Positions 32,803-41,150 of a stretch of 41,323 nucleotides of DNA are shown in pieces. Positions within the stretch are counted from its first letter, which is position 1, and every line of letters starts with the position of its first letter. Location of the stretch: NCBI GenBank assembly GCA_022072125.1, contig JAJVIH010000032.1, positions 1-41,323 of the forward strand, written 5' to 3'. The DNA comes from Myxococcota bacterium. Lineage in GTDB: Bacteria; Myxococcota; JAJVIH01. Below the pieces are notes generated by a model. It did not search any database, was not told the DNA's origin, and was given only the letters and a program-made list of their open reading frames with translations. Both the position numbers and the translations under genes were made by a program.

Positions 32803-33705
32803 ATGGTCTCATTCAATTCCCTGTTGCGGATAGCAGCGCGCGCGCTGCGCCTTGCGCCATTGCCTGCCGCCTTGCTGCTGCTCGCCCTCGTGATCATCCG
32901 CAGGCCGGGCGACGCCGCGTGGCGCGAAACCCTGGATCAGCTCCGTCCCCAACTGACCCCGGATGATCTGGTGCTGGTCGCCCCGGCCCATGAACTCCGC
33001 AATCTCTCCGCCGGCGAATCCGCGCCGCTGATGGCCGCGGAGCGGGATGTTTACCTGGACACGCGCGGCGTGCGCACGCTGTGGCGGCTGTCGCGCCCCC
33101 AGCCGGACAGGCCCCAGGAGGCGATCGGACCGGGCGGCGCGGTATCCCTCGGCGCAAACCTGATCAATGGCTACGTGGGAGAGCGTGTGTTGCTGCACAA
33201 GGGCGTCGCCGTGGACCGCTTTCCGGTCCCCGCCAACAACCTGCTGCGTCATCTGGACAAGGTGGAGGCCGCGGTGAGCAACCCGGATGGTTCGTGGAGC
33301 CAGTGCCGCCGCGCGGAGGACGTGCTGCAATGCGGCGAACAGGGATGGCAATTCGTGGGCGAGCGCAAACTGGTGGCGGCCGGGCAGGAGACTTCGTGCG
33401 TCTGGACCCACCCCTACTCCGGACGGACGCTCCGGCTGCTGGTGCGCGAATGGCCGCTGGACCGCATCATCCATTTCTACGCCATGTTCAGCGACGGCGC
33501 GGTCCAGGACCCGCCAGCGGAAACCATCCTTGTCAAAATCAGCGACGGCGCCGGCTGGAACCACGACATGTTGCATCCCGCGCGGGTGGGGGCTCAACTT
33601 CTCATGCTGCAACCGCCGGCGGGACGCGCCGCCGGGGACATCTTCATCGAGATCTCCTCGCCAAACGACGCCAAATCCCATTTCTGCCTGAACCTGGAAA
33701 GCTGA
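32803..33705 (+). CDS. Membrane-anchored protein of unknown function
   Basis: The protein has 300 residues. One N-terminal hydrophobic segment, about residues 17-33 (LAPLPAALLLLALVII), is followed by RRPGD; the rest is soluble and predicted outside the cytoplasm. Visible patterns include GANLINGYVGERVL, WSQCRRAEDVLQCGEQGW (two Cys) and a beta-rich end FIEISSPNDAKSHFC. No family is recognised. The start ATG at 32803 has no good ribosome site. The stop is one base before the start of the GT-C-like gene, so the two form an operon and probably act together. Confidence 0.75.
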   Translation: MVSFNSLLRIAARALRLAPLPAALLLLALVIIRRPGDAAWRETLDQLRPQLTPDDLVLVAPAHELRNLSAGESAPLMAAERDVYLDTRGVRTLWRLSRPQPDRPQEAIGPGGAVSLGANLINGYVGERVLLHKGVAVDRFPVPANNLLRHLDKVEAAVSNPDGSWSQCRRAEDVLQCGEQGWQFVGERKLVAAGQETSCVWTHPYSGRTLRLLVREWPLDRIIHFYAMFSDGAVQDPPAETILVKISDGAGWNHDMLHPARVGAQLLMLQPPAGRAAGDIFIEISSPNDAKSHFCLNLES

Positions 33706-33706
33706 C

Positions 33707-35509
33707 ATGCGGCGATACCGGGTGGAAATCCTGCTGGCGTGCGGACTGATGGCGGCGTGGGGATGGTTCCATCCCTTCCTGCCGCTGATTCCCAATCCGA
33801 ACGAGACCACGCGCTTTTACCTGACCCGCGCGCTGGTCCAGCGCGGCGCCATCACCATTGACGAGGAGTTCGCGCGCTATGGCGTTTCGCTCGATCGGGC
33901 CCGCCGGGGCGATCATTACTACTGCGACAAGGCGCCGGGGCTGTCCTTCCTGGCCGTTCCATTTTACTGGGCCTATGAACGATGGCGCGGCCCGCCGGAA
34001 ACCCGGCCCACTCCGGAAACCGCCGCCGATGAACGGTATCCGGCGGAAAACCTGCGCATCCTCCACGAGGTCAGCCCGGCGATCCGCTTCCTGAAATGGC
34101 CGCTGATCATCCTGCCCTCCGTGATCATGGCGGTGCTGCTTTTCCGCTATCTGCGGCGGGAGACCGGCAGCGAAGGCGCCGCGCTGGCCGCCACGCTCAC
34201 CTGGGCGATTGGAACCAGCGCCTATACCAACACCAATGTGCTGTTTGGGCACCAACTCACCGCCGTGCTGCTGTTCTTCACCTTCCTGGCGCTGGAGCGC
34301 GGCGGCCGCCTCAAGCAGGCGCGCTGGCTGGCGCTGGCGGGGGTCTTCGCGGGGCTGGCCCTGATCACGGAATTTCCCGCGGCGGCGCCGGTGTTCATGC
34401 TGGGCGCCGCCGCCATCGCGCGGCTGCGCTGGAGCGCGTGGAAGATCGCCGCCTATCCGCTCGCCGCGGCGCCGTTCATCGGGCTGCTGCTCTATTACCA
34501 CCAGCATGCATTCGGCGATCCCTTCGCCACCGGTTACCAGTTCCTCGAAGACGAACGGTATCACGAGGTGCATAGCCATGGATTCATGGGCATCACCTCG
34601 CCGGACATGGAGGCGCTGAAAGGGCTGTTCATCCGCCCGGACCGCGGACTGCTTGTCTACACGCCCGTGCTGGCGCTGGTTCCCATTGGCGTGGCGGTCA
34701 TGATGATGCGCGGCGCGCCATCCCTGCCGCCCGCCCTGATGGTGGTTCTGTCCGGCGGACTGCTGGTGATCTCCTTTCCGGTGTGGCACGGCGGCTGGAG
34801 CGTCGGCCTTCGCCATATGGTTCCCGTGCTGCCCTTTCTGGTGATGCCGCTGGCCCACGCATTCCGCGCGCTGAACCGCGGCTGGGTGAGGCTGCTGGCG
34901 ATCCCCGCCGGCGCGCTGATGACGGCCGGCGCCACGGTGACCGTGCTGGCGTCCTCCTCGTACGCCTACGCACATCCGGATTATTTCCTGATGCCCTTCC
35001 GCGACCTGGGCGGCGAGTTGCTCCGGCTGGGGTATCTTCCCCCAAACGCCGGTCAGGCGCTCGGGCTGAATGGCGTGCAGAGCGCGTTGCTGCACGGGTT
35101 GATCATCCTCATGCTGCTGTGGACCATGCTGTGGGCGCTGACCATGGCGGCGGATGAACAGGCGCCGCGCTTCCGCCGCGCTGGGTGGTGTTCATGGATG
35201 CTGTTGCTGGGAATGGCCTGCGTCTGGTGGTGGAGCCGCCAGCATGTCGAGGAGCATCCGATCGAGACCTTCCAGGAAAGCCGCCACGTCATGCGCCTGT
35301 ATACGCCCCGGCATGAAAACCGCCTCTCGCCCGGGCCTCAGCCCTCGCCGGAAACTCCGCCGAAAGCACAGGCGCTGTACTGGAGCGCCCGCTACCGGGA
35401 GGCGGTGTTCCTGCTGGAGCCCGGCAACGCCATCGAATACAGGCGCCGCGCCCGGGAGTTTTTCATGCGTGCGCGAGGCCCGGAAACCCCGAAATCCGGT
35501 CAGCCATGA
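33707..35509 (+). CDS. Multi-spanning membrane protein, GT-C glycosyltransferase-like
   Basis: The protein has 600 residues. About 10-12 hydrophobic helices are visible. An acidic first external loop (RGAITIDEEFARYG) and the motif YYCDKAPGLSFLAVP resemble the PMT/ArnT-type GT-C enzymes that use lipid-linked sugars. The C-terminal ~90 residues (after WWWSRQ) are soluble, with a short YWSARYREAVFLLEPGN helix pair that looks TPR-like. The start ATG at 33707 has GGAAAG upstream and follows the previous stop by one base. A role in transferring sugar to lipid or protein in the envelope is inferred; the family match is partial. Confidence 0.75.
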   Translation: MRRYRVEILLACGLMAAWGWFHPFLPLIPNPNETTRFYLTRALVQRGAITIDEEFARYGVSLDRARRGDHYYCDKAPGLSFLAVPFYWAYERWRGPPETRPTPETAADERYPAENLRILHEVSPAIRFLKWPLIILPSVIMAVLLFRYLRRETGSEGAALAATLTWAIGTSAYTNTNVLFGHQLTAVLLFFTFLALERGGRLKQARWLALAGVFAGLALITEFPAAAPVFMLGAAAIARLRWSAWKIAAYPLAAAPFIGLLLYYHQHAFGDPFATGYQFLEDERYHEVHSHGFMGITSPDMEALKGLFIRPDRGLLVYTPVLALVPIGVAVMMMRGAPSLPPALMVVLSGGLLVISFPVWHGGWSVGLRHMVPVLPFLVMPLAHAFRALNRGWVRLLAIPAGALMTAGATVTVLASSSYAYAHPDYFLMPFRDLGGELLRLGYLPPNAGQALGLNGVQSALLHGLIILMLLWTMLWALTMAADEQAPRFRRAGWCSWMLLLGMACVWWWSRQHVEEHPIETFQESRHVMRLYTPRHENRLSPGPQPSPETPPKAQALYWSARYREAVFLLEPGNAIEYRRRAREFFMRARGPETPKSGQP

Positions 35510-35571
35510 CAACACAGGCCGCCGCGGACGGGAACCGCGAATCAGACCGCCAGGAACATTCATTCGCCAGC

Positions 35572-35603
35572 GGACAACCAGCGCCCGGAGGCGCTGGTTG
35601 TCC
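35572..35603. terminator. 14-bp perfect hairpin between converging genes
   Basis: GGACAACCAGCGCC (35572-35585) pairs with GGCGCTGGTTGTCC (35590-35603) around the loop CGGA. It lies between the stops at 35509 and 35624 of converging genes. No T-tract follows on either side, so it is a terminator by position and stem strength only. Confidence 0.6.
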
Positions 35604-35623
35604 AGATCATCGGCGGGGCCGGA

Positions 35624-35947
35624 TCAGGAAGCCTTCGGAGCCTTGAGCAGCTTCTCCAGTTCGCCTTTGGCGTCCAGTTCCATGGTGATGTCGCAGCCGC
35701 CGACAAATTCGCCGTTGATATAAAGCTGGGGAATCGTCGGCCAGTCGGAATACTCCTTGATGGCCTCGCGGATTTCCGGGTCATCCAGCACATCCACCGC
35801 GTGGAAGGGCTCGCCGTACTGGGCGACGGTCTCCACCGTGCGCGCGGAGAATCCGCAGCGGGGGAAATGCGGGGTGCCCTTCATGAACAGCACCACCTTG
35901 TTGGAGGCGATCAGGCTGTCAATCTTGTTTTTGATCTCGGGGGTCAT
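35624..35947 (-). CDS. grxD: Monothiol glutaredoxin (Grx4/GrxD type)
   Basis: The protein has 107 residues from ATG at 35947, with GGAAGGAAT upstream; a longer upstream frame has no such site. Thioredoxin fold with the monothiol active site CGFS at 31-34, glutathione-binding Lys23 (MKGTP), and the WPTIPQLYINGEFVGGCDI segment with cis-Pro and the GGCD loop. These proteins bind a glutathione-ligated 2Fe-2S cluster and pass it on. The gene lies 14 bases downstream of a bolA-family gene; Grx4 and BolA proteins form mixed 2Fe-2S complexes, so this is a functional pair. Confidence 0.95.
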   Translation of the reverse strand: MTPEIKNKIDSLIASNKVVLFMKGTPHFPRCGFSARTVETVAQYGEPFHAVDVLDDPEIREAIKEYSDWPTIPQLYINGEFVGGCDITMELDAKGELEKLLKAPKAS

Positions 35948-35961
35948 GGGATTCCTTCCGG

Positions 35962-36216
35962 TCAATTGGCGCCGGCGGCGGCCCATTCCGCGGGCGTCAG
36001 GGTTTTGAGTTGCATGGCGTGGATGCCGTTGCTGTCCAACTGTTGTTTGAGCGGGCCAGTGACCATGCGGTGCTGCTGTACAAGGGTTTTGCCTTCAAAT
36101 CCCGGACTGACCACCAGCACGGAAAAATGCGCGCCATCGTTCATCGGGTCTTCCACGCGGACGGTGGCGCCGGGCAGCGCCTGCTCAATCAACCGTTTCA
36201 CTTCAGCGGCGTTCAT
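35962..36216 (-). CDS. BolA-family protein
   Basis: The protein has 84 residues. ATG at 36216 is preceded by GGAGAC. The BolA core is visible: EDPMNDGAHFSVLVVSPGFEGK, then TLVQQHRMV with the conserved His, and the C-terminal IHAMQLKTLTPAEW. BolA/IbaG-type proteins ligand 2Fe-2S clusters together with monothiol glutaredoxins and affect iron homeostasis and stress. Length is typical. The same-strand neighbour grxD follows after 14 bases, an operon. Confidence 0.94.
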   Translation of the reverse strand: MNAAEVKRLIEQALPGATVRVEDPMNDGAHFSVLVVSPGFEGKTLVQQHRMVTGPLKQQLDSNGIHAMQLKTLTPAEWAAAGAN

Positions 36217-36267
36217 CGTCGTGTCTCCATCCCGATCAGGGTAATTCCGGCCGCGCGCCCGGCAAGC

Positions 36268-37326
36268 TCACGCGCGCGGCTGATTGCCGGGATTCCGCTT
36301 CTGCACCAGCGGATGATTGTAATTCACCAGCGCGGCGCTCCAGGGAAAGCCCATGCCCGAATCCCGCTGTTCGATGCGCAGCGCGCCCATTTCGCACAGA
36401 CGGTTGAAGATTTTTCTCTGCTCCTGGGTGGAGATGCTGTCGAGAACCCGGGACTCCTGCAGCCAGCGGAAGAACGGCCCCAGGTGGATTTCCGTGTAGT
36501 TTTTCTCGTTCAGGAACCGGAGGATGGCGTCCAGGTACTGGGTCTCCCATGTGTAGTCCGCGTCGGGGTCATACTTGATGGCGGGACGTTGCGCCGGGCT
36601 GGGCGGCGGCGTCGGGGATTGCCCCGCCTTGCGCGTCACCGCCGTGGCGGCCGGCGTGGGCGTGGGAGACGCCGCGGGGGGAGGATGATTGGCGGTCGCG
36701 GGGTTGTAGGTGACGAAGCCGCCCGTATGCTGCACCAGATGGGCCTTGCTCTTGTATTCGTCCGGGTTGACCAACTTGTCCAGTTCGATCACCCGGGCGT
36801 GCCGGAAGTTGGACACAAAGTCGCGGACATCGCCCGACATGCTGAAGCTGAAGCTGCATACATCCACGTGGCGGTTGAACTCCTTGATGCGGCGCAGGAC
36901 CGGCAGGTAGTCGCGATCTCCGCCCACCAGCACGAAATGGGTCACTTCCGTGCGCTGGATCATCTGCTGCAACAGGTCCAGCGAGAGTTCGATATCCGCG
37001 CTGCTCTTGCCCGCCCGCGAATCCACGAAGCGGGGCAGCAATCCGGTCACCTGGAATTGCCGCTGGGCGCTGACGGGCAGCTTTTCCCAGTCGGCGTAGC
37101 AACGCTCGACAATGAGCGTGTAACCCTTGTCGCGGAGCATCTGCTTGAGTTCGGCGATCAGGTCCAGGGACATGGACAGGGCTTCGTCGTACAGCAGTTT
37201 GTGGTTGTTGGTGATGACGTAGAAGACGTTTTCAAAATCCACGAACAGCCCGGCGATGACCTCGCGCCGGTTTCCGGGCTGCTCATCAGACTCCGCCGGA
37301 ACGGCCTTCTCCGTTTGTTCCGCCAT
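36268..37326 (-). CDS. NYN-domain (LabA/DUF88, PIN-like) protein
   Basis: The protein has 352 residues from ATG at 37326, with GGACGG upstream. The N-terminal NYN domain, about 24-175, shows the acidic PIN-like residues: LFVDFENVF (Asp30), KSSADIELSLDLL, and FVLVGGDRDYLPVLRRI. A Pro/Thr/Ala-rich linker, about 215-250, joins a C-terminal ~100-residue helical domain (YLDAILRFLNEKN, FNRLCEMGALRIEQ) that looks like a winged helix. NYN domains are metal-dependent RNA-cleaving or RNA-binding folds. The target is unknown; the winged-helix reading is an impression. Confidence 0.85.
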   Translation of the reverse strand: MAEQTEKAVPAESDEQPGNRREVIAGLFVDFENVFYVITNNHKLLYDEALSMSLDLIAELKQMLRDKGYTLIVERCYADWEKLPVSAQRQFQVTGLLPRFVDSRAGKSSADIELSLDLLQQMIQRTEVTHFVLVGGDRDYLPVLRRIKEFNRHVDVCSFSFSMSGDVRDFVSNFRHARVIELDKLVNPDEYKSKAHLVQHTGGFVTYNPATANHPPPAASPTPTPAATAVTRKAGQSPTPPPSPAQRPAIKYDPDADYTWETQYLDAILRFLNEKNYTEIHLGPFFRWLQESRVLDSISTQEQRKIFNRLCEMGALRIEQRDSGMGFPWSAALVNYNHPLVQKRNPGNQPRA

Positions 37327-37458
37327 ATCCGTCCATCCATTCCATCCGCCCAAACCGGCGGATTGCCGGACACTAGCCCCCGGCGGGAGGAAACTCAATC
37401 ACCGCGATATCCGCCGGGCGCGCCCTGAACCCCTGGATCGGCGGCGATGGCGGGGAGC

Positions 37459-37815
37459 TTAGACGTTGCGTCCCTTGAGCAGACGAAGCTGGGGACCGCG
37501 GGTGAAGAAATCCACCTCTTCCAGCCGGACCTTCATGGCTTCGAGGCGATCCGACACTTCGTTGATGAAGCGTTCGTAGGCGTCTTCATTCTGAGGAAAG
37601 ATATGGGCTTCCCACCGCATGTTGGTGATGCGCCAAGTATAGTCGTCGAGGTGGTAGGTCTTCTCGACCGTGTAGACGCATTTGGGGTCCATTTCGACCG
37701 TCTCAAAGAAAATCAGGTCCGGATAATGCTTCACCAGGGCCTGCTCTTCGGGATTGTCCCAGACCAGCGATACGATCAGGCCTCCGTGTTCGGAACGGCG
37801 GGATTCCAGATGCAT
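37459..37815 (-). CDS. Small conserved-looking protein of unknown function
   Basis: The protein has 118 residues from ATG at 37815; AAGGAGT lies about 11 bases upstream. The frame extends further up but the added part is not protein-like. No signal peptide. Sequence is acidic and mixed (VEKTYHLDDYTWRITNMRW, EDAYERFINEVSDRLEAMK). I recognise no family. It is divergent from the TonB-like gene across a 197-base gap and lies 132 bases upstream of the NYN gene, probably a separate unit. Confidence 0.68.
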   Translation of the reverse strand: MHLESRRSEHGGLIVSLVWDNPEEQALVKHYPDLIFFETVEMDPKCVYTVEKTYHLDDYTWRITNMRWEAHIFPQNEDAYERFINEVSDRLEAMKVRLEEVDFFTRGPQLRLLKGRNV

Positions 37816-37949
37816 GACGGCGATGACTCCTTTGCGGAACCAGGGTGGACGCGGATGAAACGAAATCGGCCCATGCCTAAATTGGAACGCGCGGGATGTC
37901 AATGCAAAAATGCGCCTGGGCCGGGTGAAAGCAGGGGGGCCGCCCCGCC

Positions 37950-37978
37950 TTGACCCCCATTACCCCCGCCTATACATT
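37950..37978 (+). promoter_or_regulatory. Candidate sigma-70 promoter for the TonB-like gene
   Basis: TTGACC (37950-37955, 5 of 6 consensus) and TACATT (37973-37978, 4 of 6) are separated by 17 bases. A T-rich tract follows, and the ATG is at 38013. An overlapping TATACA at 37971 would give only a 15-base spacer. Confidence 0.45.
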
Positions 37979-38012
37979 TTTTTAGAGGGACTGAGTTGGG
38001 TCCCGGAAAAAA

Positions 38013-39272
38013 ATGAAGCGCCGCGGAACATCCTCGCTGCAAGGCAATATCCCTGGTTTTCTGCTCGCCCTGGCGATCGCGGCGGCGGCGCATGCATTGG
38101 CGATCGCGCTCTGGCTGTTCAACATGCCGTCCGGCGGCGTGAAGGAGGCCGCCAAACCGTCCTCCATGGTCAACATGGTCGCGCTCTCCCGCGAGCAGAT
38201 GGACGAAAACCGGAAAATCGCCCCCCCGCCCCAGCGGCCCGCGGCCGTCGCTTCCCGGCAACGCCCCAGGCCGGAGGACCCCTCCGCCCAGCCGCCGGAA
38301 GAACGGGTGGAGACGCCCGCCCCTCCGGAGAAAAAGGAAGAGGAGAAACCCAAACCGGACCAGCGGGTGGTGGATGTCGCCCCCACCCCGGACGACAAAC
38401 CTATCGATCCCAAATACGTCAGCGAGTACAATACCCGCGCCGAAAAGGAGACCGTCAGCCGCGATCGCCGCCTGAATTACCAGTCGCCCGCGCCGAAGCC
38501 CCAGACCACCAGGGAACAGCCAACCGCCAAGGTGATGGCCCCCGCGGAGACCACCCCGACCCCCAAGGGCATGGAGAAGAAGGGCCAATCCCGGAAGGCG
38601 GAGTCCCAGCCGGAGGAAGTGGCCCTGCTGTTGCCCCGGCGCGCCCCCAAGGAGGAATTGAAGCTGAAGCTGGACCCCGAATTGGGCTCCATCGCCAGCC
38701 AGCCGCGCGTCACCGAACTGCCCGGCAACGCCGACCGCTTCAACGTCAACCTGGAGAAAAAGGACGGCGGCAAGTCCGGCGGACGGAAAGGCGGGGACAA
38801 GGAGCTTCCGCTGCTCGCCCGGCTGCTGCCCGAGAACGCCGTGGCCGGGAAATTCTCCGGCGCCCCGGCCCCCGATCACCTGCCGGACGTGGACGAAGGC
38901 GAGGCCACCTTCCTGAATACCCGCGAATGGAAGTACGCCAGCTTCTTCAACCGGGTGAAGCGGGACGTTTCCCAGAACTGGCGGCCCGACGTGATTTTCC
39001 TGATGCGTGATCCCACCGGACGGGTCTACGGCTACAAGGACCGCTACACCCTCCTGCGCATCCAACTGGAGCCGGACGGCAAATTGCGGAACGTCGCCAT
39101 CGAGGAATCCTCGGGCGTGGATTTCCTCGACGAGGAAGCCGTGCGCGCCTTCTACAAGGCCGCGCCCTTTGGCAATCCGCCGCAGGGACTGGTGATGAAC
39201 GGCGTGATTGACTTCAAATTCGGCTTCTTCGTGGAGGTCAGCGGACGCAGCCAGTTCAAACTCTTCCGCTGA
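38013..39272 (+). CDS. TonB-family energy-transducer-like protein
   Basis: The protein has 419 residues from ATG at 38013, with GGAAA upstream. One N-terminal helix, about residues 16-37 (FLLALAIAAAAHALAIALWLF), carries the His typical of TonB transmembrane segments. A long Pro/Lys/Glu-rich stretch follows, about 65-200. The C-terminal domain, about 300-419, matches the TonB/TolA type seen in myxobacteria: FFNRVKRDVSQNWRP, LDEEAVRAFYKAAPFGNPP, VIDFKFGFFVEV. It would pass inner-membrane proton-motive force to outer-membrane partners or act as a periplasm-spanning link. No exbB/exbD genes are nearby. A radical SAM gene starts six bases after its stop. Confidence 0.88.
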   Translation: MKRRGTSSLQGNIPGFLLALAIAAAAHALAIALWLFNMPSGGVKEAAKPSSMVNMVALSREQMDENRKIAPPPQRPAAVASRQRPRPEDPSAQPPEERVETPAPPEKKEEEKPKPDQRVVDVAPTPDDKPIDPKYVSEYNTRAEKETVSRDRRLNYQSPAPKPQTTREQPTAKVMAPAETTPTPKGMEKKGQSRKAESQPEEVALLLPRRAPKEELKLKLDPELGSIASQPRVTELPGNADRFNVNLEKKDGGKSGGRKGGDKELPLLARLLPENAVAGKFSGAPAPDHLPDVDEGEATFLNTREWKYASFFNRVKRDVSQNWRPDVIFLMRDPTGRVYGYKDRYTLLRIQLEPDGKLRNVAIEESSGVDFLDEEAVRAFYKAAPFGNPPQGLVMNGVIDFKFGFFVEVSGRSQFKLFR

Positions 39273-39278
39273 ATCCCC

Positions 39279-40688
39279 ATGCGCGTGCTGCTGATCAACC
39301 TGCCCTACCGGAAACGCCTGCAGCGGCGCTTTGTCGCATCCTATTTCGCTCCCAACTTCCTGATTCCGCCGCTGGAACTGATGCAACTGGGCGCCATCGC
39401 CCGCGAATGGAAACAGGCCGATGTCCTGCTGCTGGACTGCATCGCCGAAGGGCTGAACATCGCGGAAGCCATCCGCCGGGCAAGCCTTTTCGACCCCGAC
39501 ATCCTCGTCACCATGACCGGATTCAACAGCTTCCCGGAGGAAGTTCAGGACTGGGACCGCCTCTGCCGCGCCCTGCCCCGGGCCTTGCCAGTCATGTCCG
39601 GGTACCTGCCCACCCAGTTTCCCCGCGAGGTGTTGGAGCGCACGCAAACCCGCGTGGTGCTGCTGAACGAACCCGAACTGTCCTTCGCCGCGGTGATGGA
39701 TCGCCTGGCGCGGGGCCAATCCTTCGATGGGATTGACGGCGCCGCCTTCCGCCGGGACAACGGCGAGATCGTCAAACCCCGCGAACCCGGGCGCATCGCG
39801 GCGCTGGATGAACTGCCCTTCCCCGATCACGGCTTGGTGAAGCTGGATTTGTACAACGAGTCGTTTCTTCCCGCGCCCATTGGGGTCATCCTGTCCGAAC
39901 GGGGATGTCCCTACGCCTGCAATTACTGCGTGCGCTATTACGGCAGGAAGCTGGTGGGCCGTTCCGCGGAACACCTGCTGGAAGAGATTGATCAGCTTGT
40001 CACCCGCCACGGCGTGCGCGGCGTCCGCTTCATGGACGACACCTTCACCATTCACCGCGAACGGCTGATGAAGGTCTGTCAGGCGCTGATTGACCATGAC
40101 TACGGCGTCTACTGGAGCGCCCTGACCCGGCTGGATCATGTGGACCCCGAAGTGCTGGCGCTGATGCGCCGGTCGGGATGCCGCCGCCTGTACGTGGGAA
40201 TCGAATCCGGGGACGAGGAGGTCCGGCAAGCCTACCAGAAGGGCTTGAGCCGGGACACGATTGTCCGCGGCGTGCGCGCCATCCGGGAAGCTGGAATCGA
40301 GATCAGCGGATTTTTCATCGTCGGCGACGCCAACGAAACCGAGGAACAACTGGATCGCAGCATCGCCTTCGCCCAGGAACTGGAACTCGACTACATCATC
40401 GCCACCAAACTCCAGTACTGGCCGGGAACGCCCAATTTCGAAGCCAACAAGGACAAGGTGGGCTTCGACCTGTTCACGCCCGGACGGCTGCTCTACGAGC
40501 CCATGAGCGGCGATGAATTCATCCGGCGGCAGCGCAAATTCCTGAAGAAGTTTTACCTGCGCCCCTCTTATATGTGGCGGCGCCGGCGCAAACTGCTGGA
40601 AACCCCCCGGGACATGATCACGGGTTTCGGCGAACTCTTGCAGTTCGTCAGCGGCGCCGGCGCCAACCCGCGCGACGATTTTATCTGA
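39279..40688 (+). CDS. B12-binding-type radical SAM enzyme
   Basis: The protein has 469 residues. The N-terminal cobalamin-binding-like domain covers about 1-180 (MRVLLINLPYRKR, PPLELMQLGAIA, DILVTMTGFNSF). The 4Fe-4S cluster motif is Cys210-x3-Cys214-x2-Cys217 (GCPYACNYC). The core continues with FMDDTFTIHRE, RLYVGIESGDEEV and GFFIVGDANETEE, typical BchE/MiaB-like TIM-barrel motifs. The C-terminus is basic (MWRRRRK). Product unknown. It is six bases after the TonB-like gene and almost certainly co-transcribed. It differs clearly from the other B12/radical SAM protein of this window, so they are not recent duplicates. Confidence 0.88.
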   Translation: MRVLLINLPYRKRLQRRFVASYFAPNFLIPPLELMQLGAIAREWKQADVLLLDCIAEGLNIAEAIRRASLFDPDILVTMTGFNSFPEEVQDWDRLCRALPRALPVMSGYLPTQFPREVLERTQTRVVLLNEPELSFAAVMDRLARGQSFDGIDGAAFRRDNGEIVKPREPGRIAALDELPFPDHGLVKLDLYNESFLPAPIGVILSERGCPYACNYCVRYYGRKLVGRSAEHLLEEIDQLVTRHGVRGVRFMDDTFTIHRERLMKVCQALIDHDYGVYWSALTRLDHVDPEVLALMRRSGCRRLYVGIESGDEEVRQAYQKGLSRDTIVRGVRAIREAGIEISGFFIVGDANETEEQLDRSIAFAQELELDYIIATKLQYWPGTPNFEANKDKVGFDLFTPGRLLYEPMSGDEFIRRQRKFLKKFYLRPSYMWRRRRKLLETPRDMITGFGELLQFVSGAGANPRDDFI

Positions 40689-41150
40689 GACCATTGCTCA
40701 TCCCTTCTCCCCCCACCCTCTTCCATCCCCCATCCCCCACCACCCTGCTCTCAACAACGGGCGTTTTTTTTCCCCGCCCGCTTTCGCTTGCTATTTGGTT
40801 GTCAAGGATCTTCCGCGGGATCGCCCGGGATTTTTTTCGCCCGCACCGGGTTCGCACGCGCGCGCTCATCCGCATGCGCGCGCTTCATTCCAGCCGCTGT
40901 GTGCGCCATCCTTTCAAGCGCGCTTCTCTTCACGATCACGGTGGATTCTCTTCATCGCGCTTCAACCTCTCGATCACACTTCCGCCTCGCGATCGCGCAT
41001 CTTCCCGCCATTGCATGTCGCGAGACTCATTCCGTGGACCGCGATCATTTTTTCCTCGACGAATATCGCGAAGCGCATCCCGCAGCGTGAGAGCGGTGCA
41101 GATAAAAAATCCTTCAGGCGATCCTTGCACGCGCCGCGCGGATGCGGCGC
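40689..41150. other. Gene-free right-hand region
   Basis: This is about 460 bases with no credible gene. It begins with C-rich pyrimidine tracts. CGGGCG (40758-40763), T8 and CGCCCG (40775-40780) could be a weak termination signal after the radical SAM gene. The rest is dense in CGCGATC/GATCGCG and GCGCGC words. A 125-codon minus-strand frame runs through it but reads as low-quality protein. Confidence 0.55.
41131..41150 (-). terminator. Short hairpin after the right-edge gene, possible terminator
   Basis: GCGCCGC and GCGGCGC form a perfect 7-bp stem with a 6-base loop immediately after the minus-strand stop at 41151. A T6 run occurs, but about 25 bases later, so termination there is uncertain. 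Confidence 0.3.

Noticed and set aside
37899-40694. Open frame of 931 codons antisense to the TonB-like and radical SAM genes
   Set aside because: It spans two real genes and the gap between them and has a His/Gln/Gly-rich, motif-free translation.
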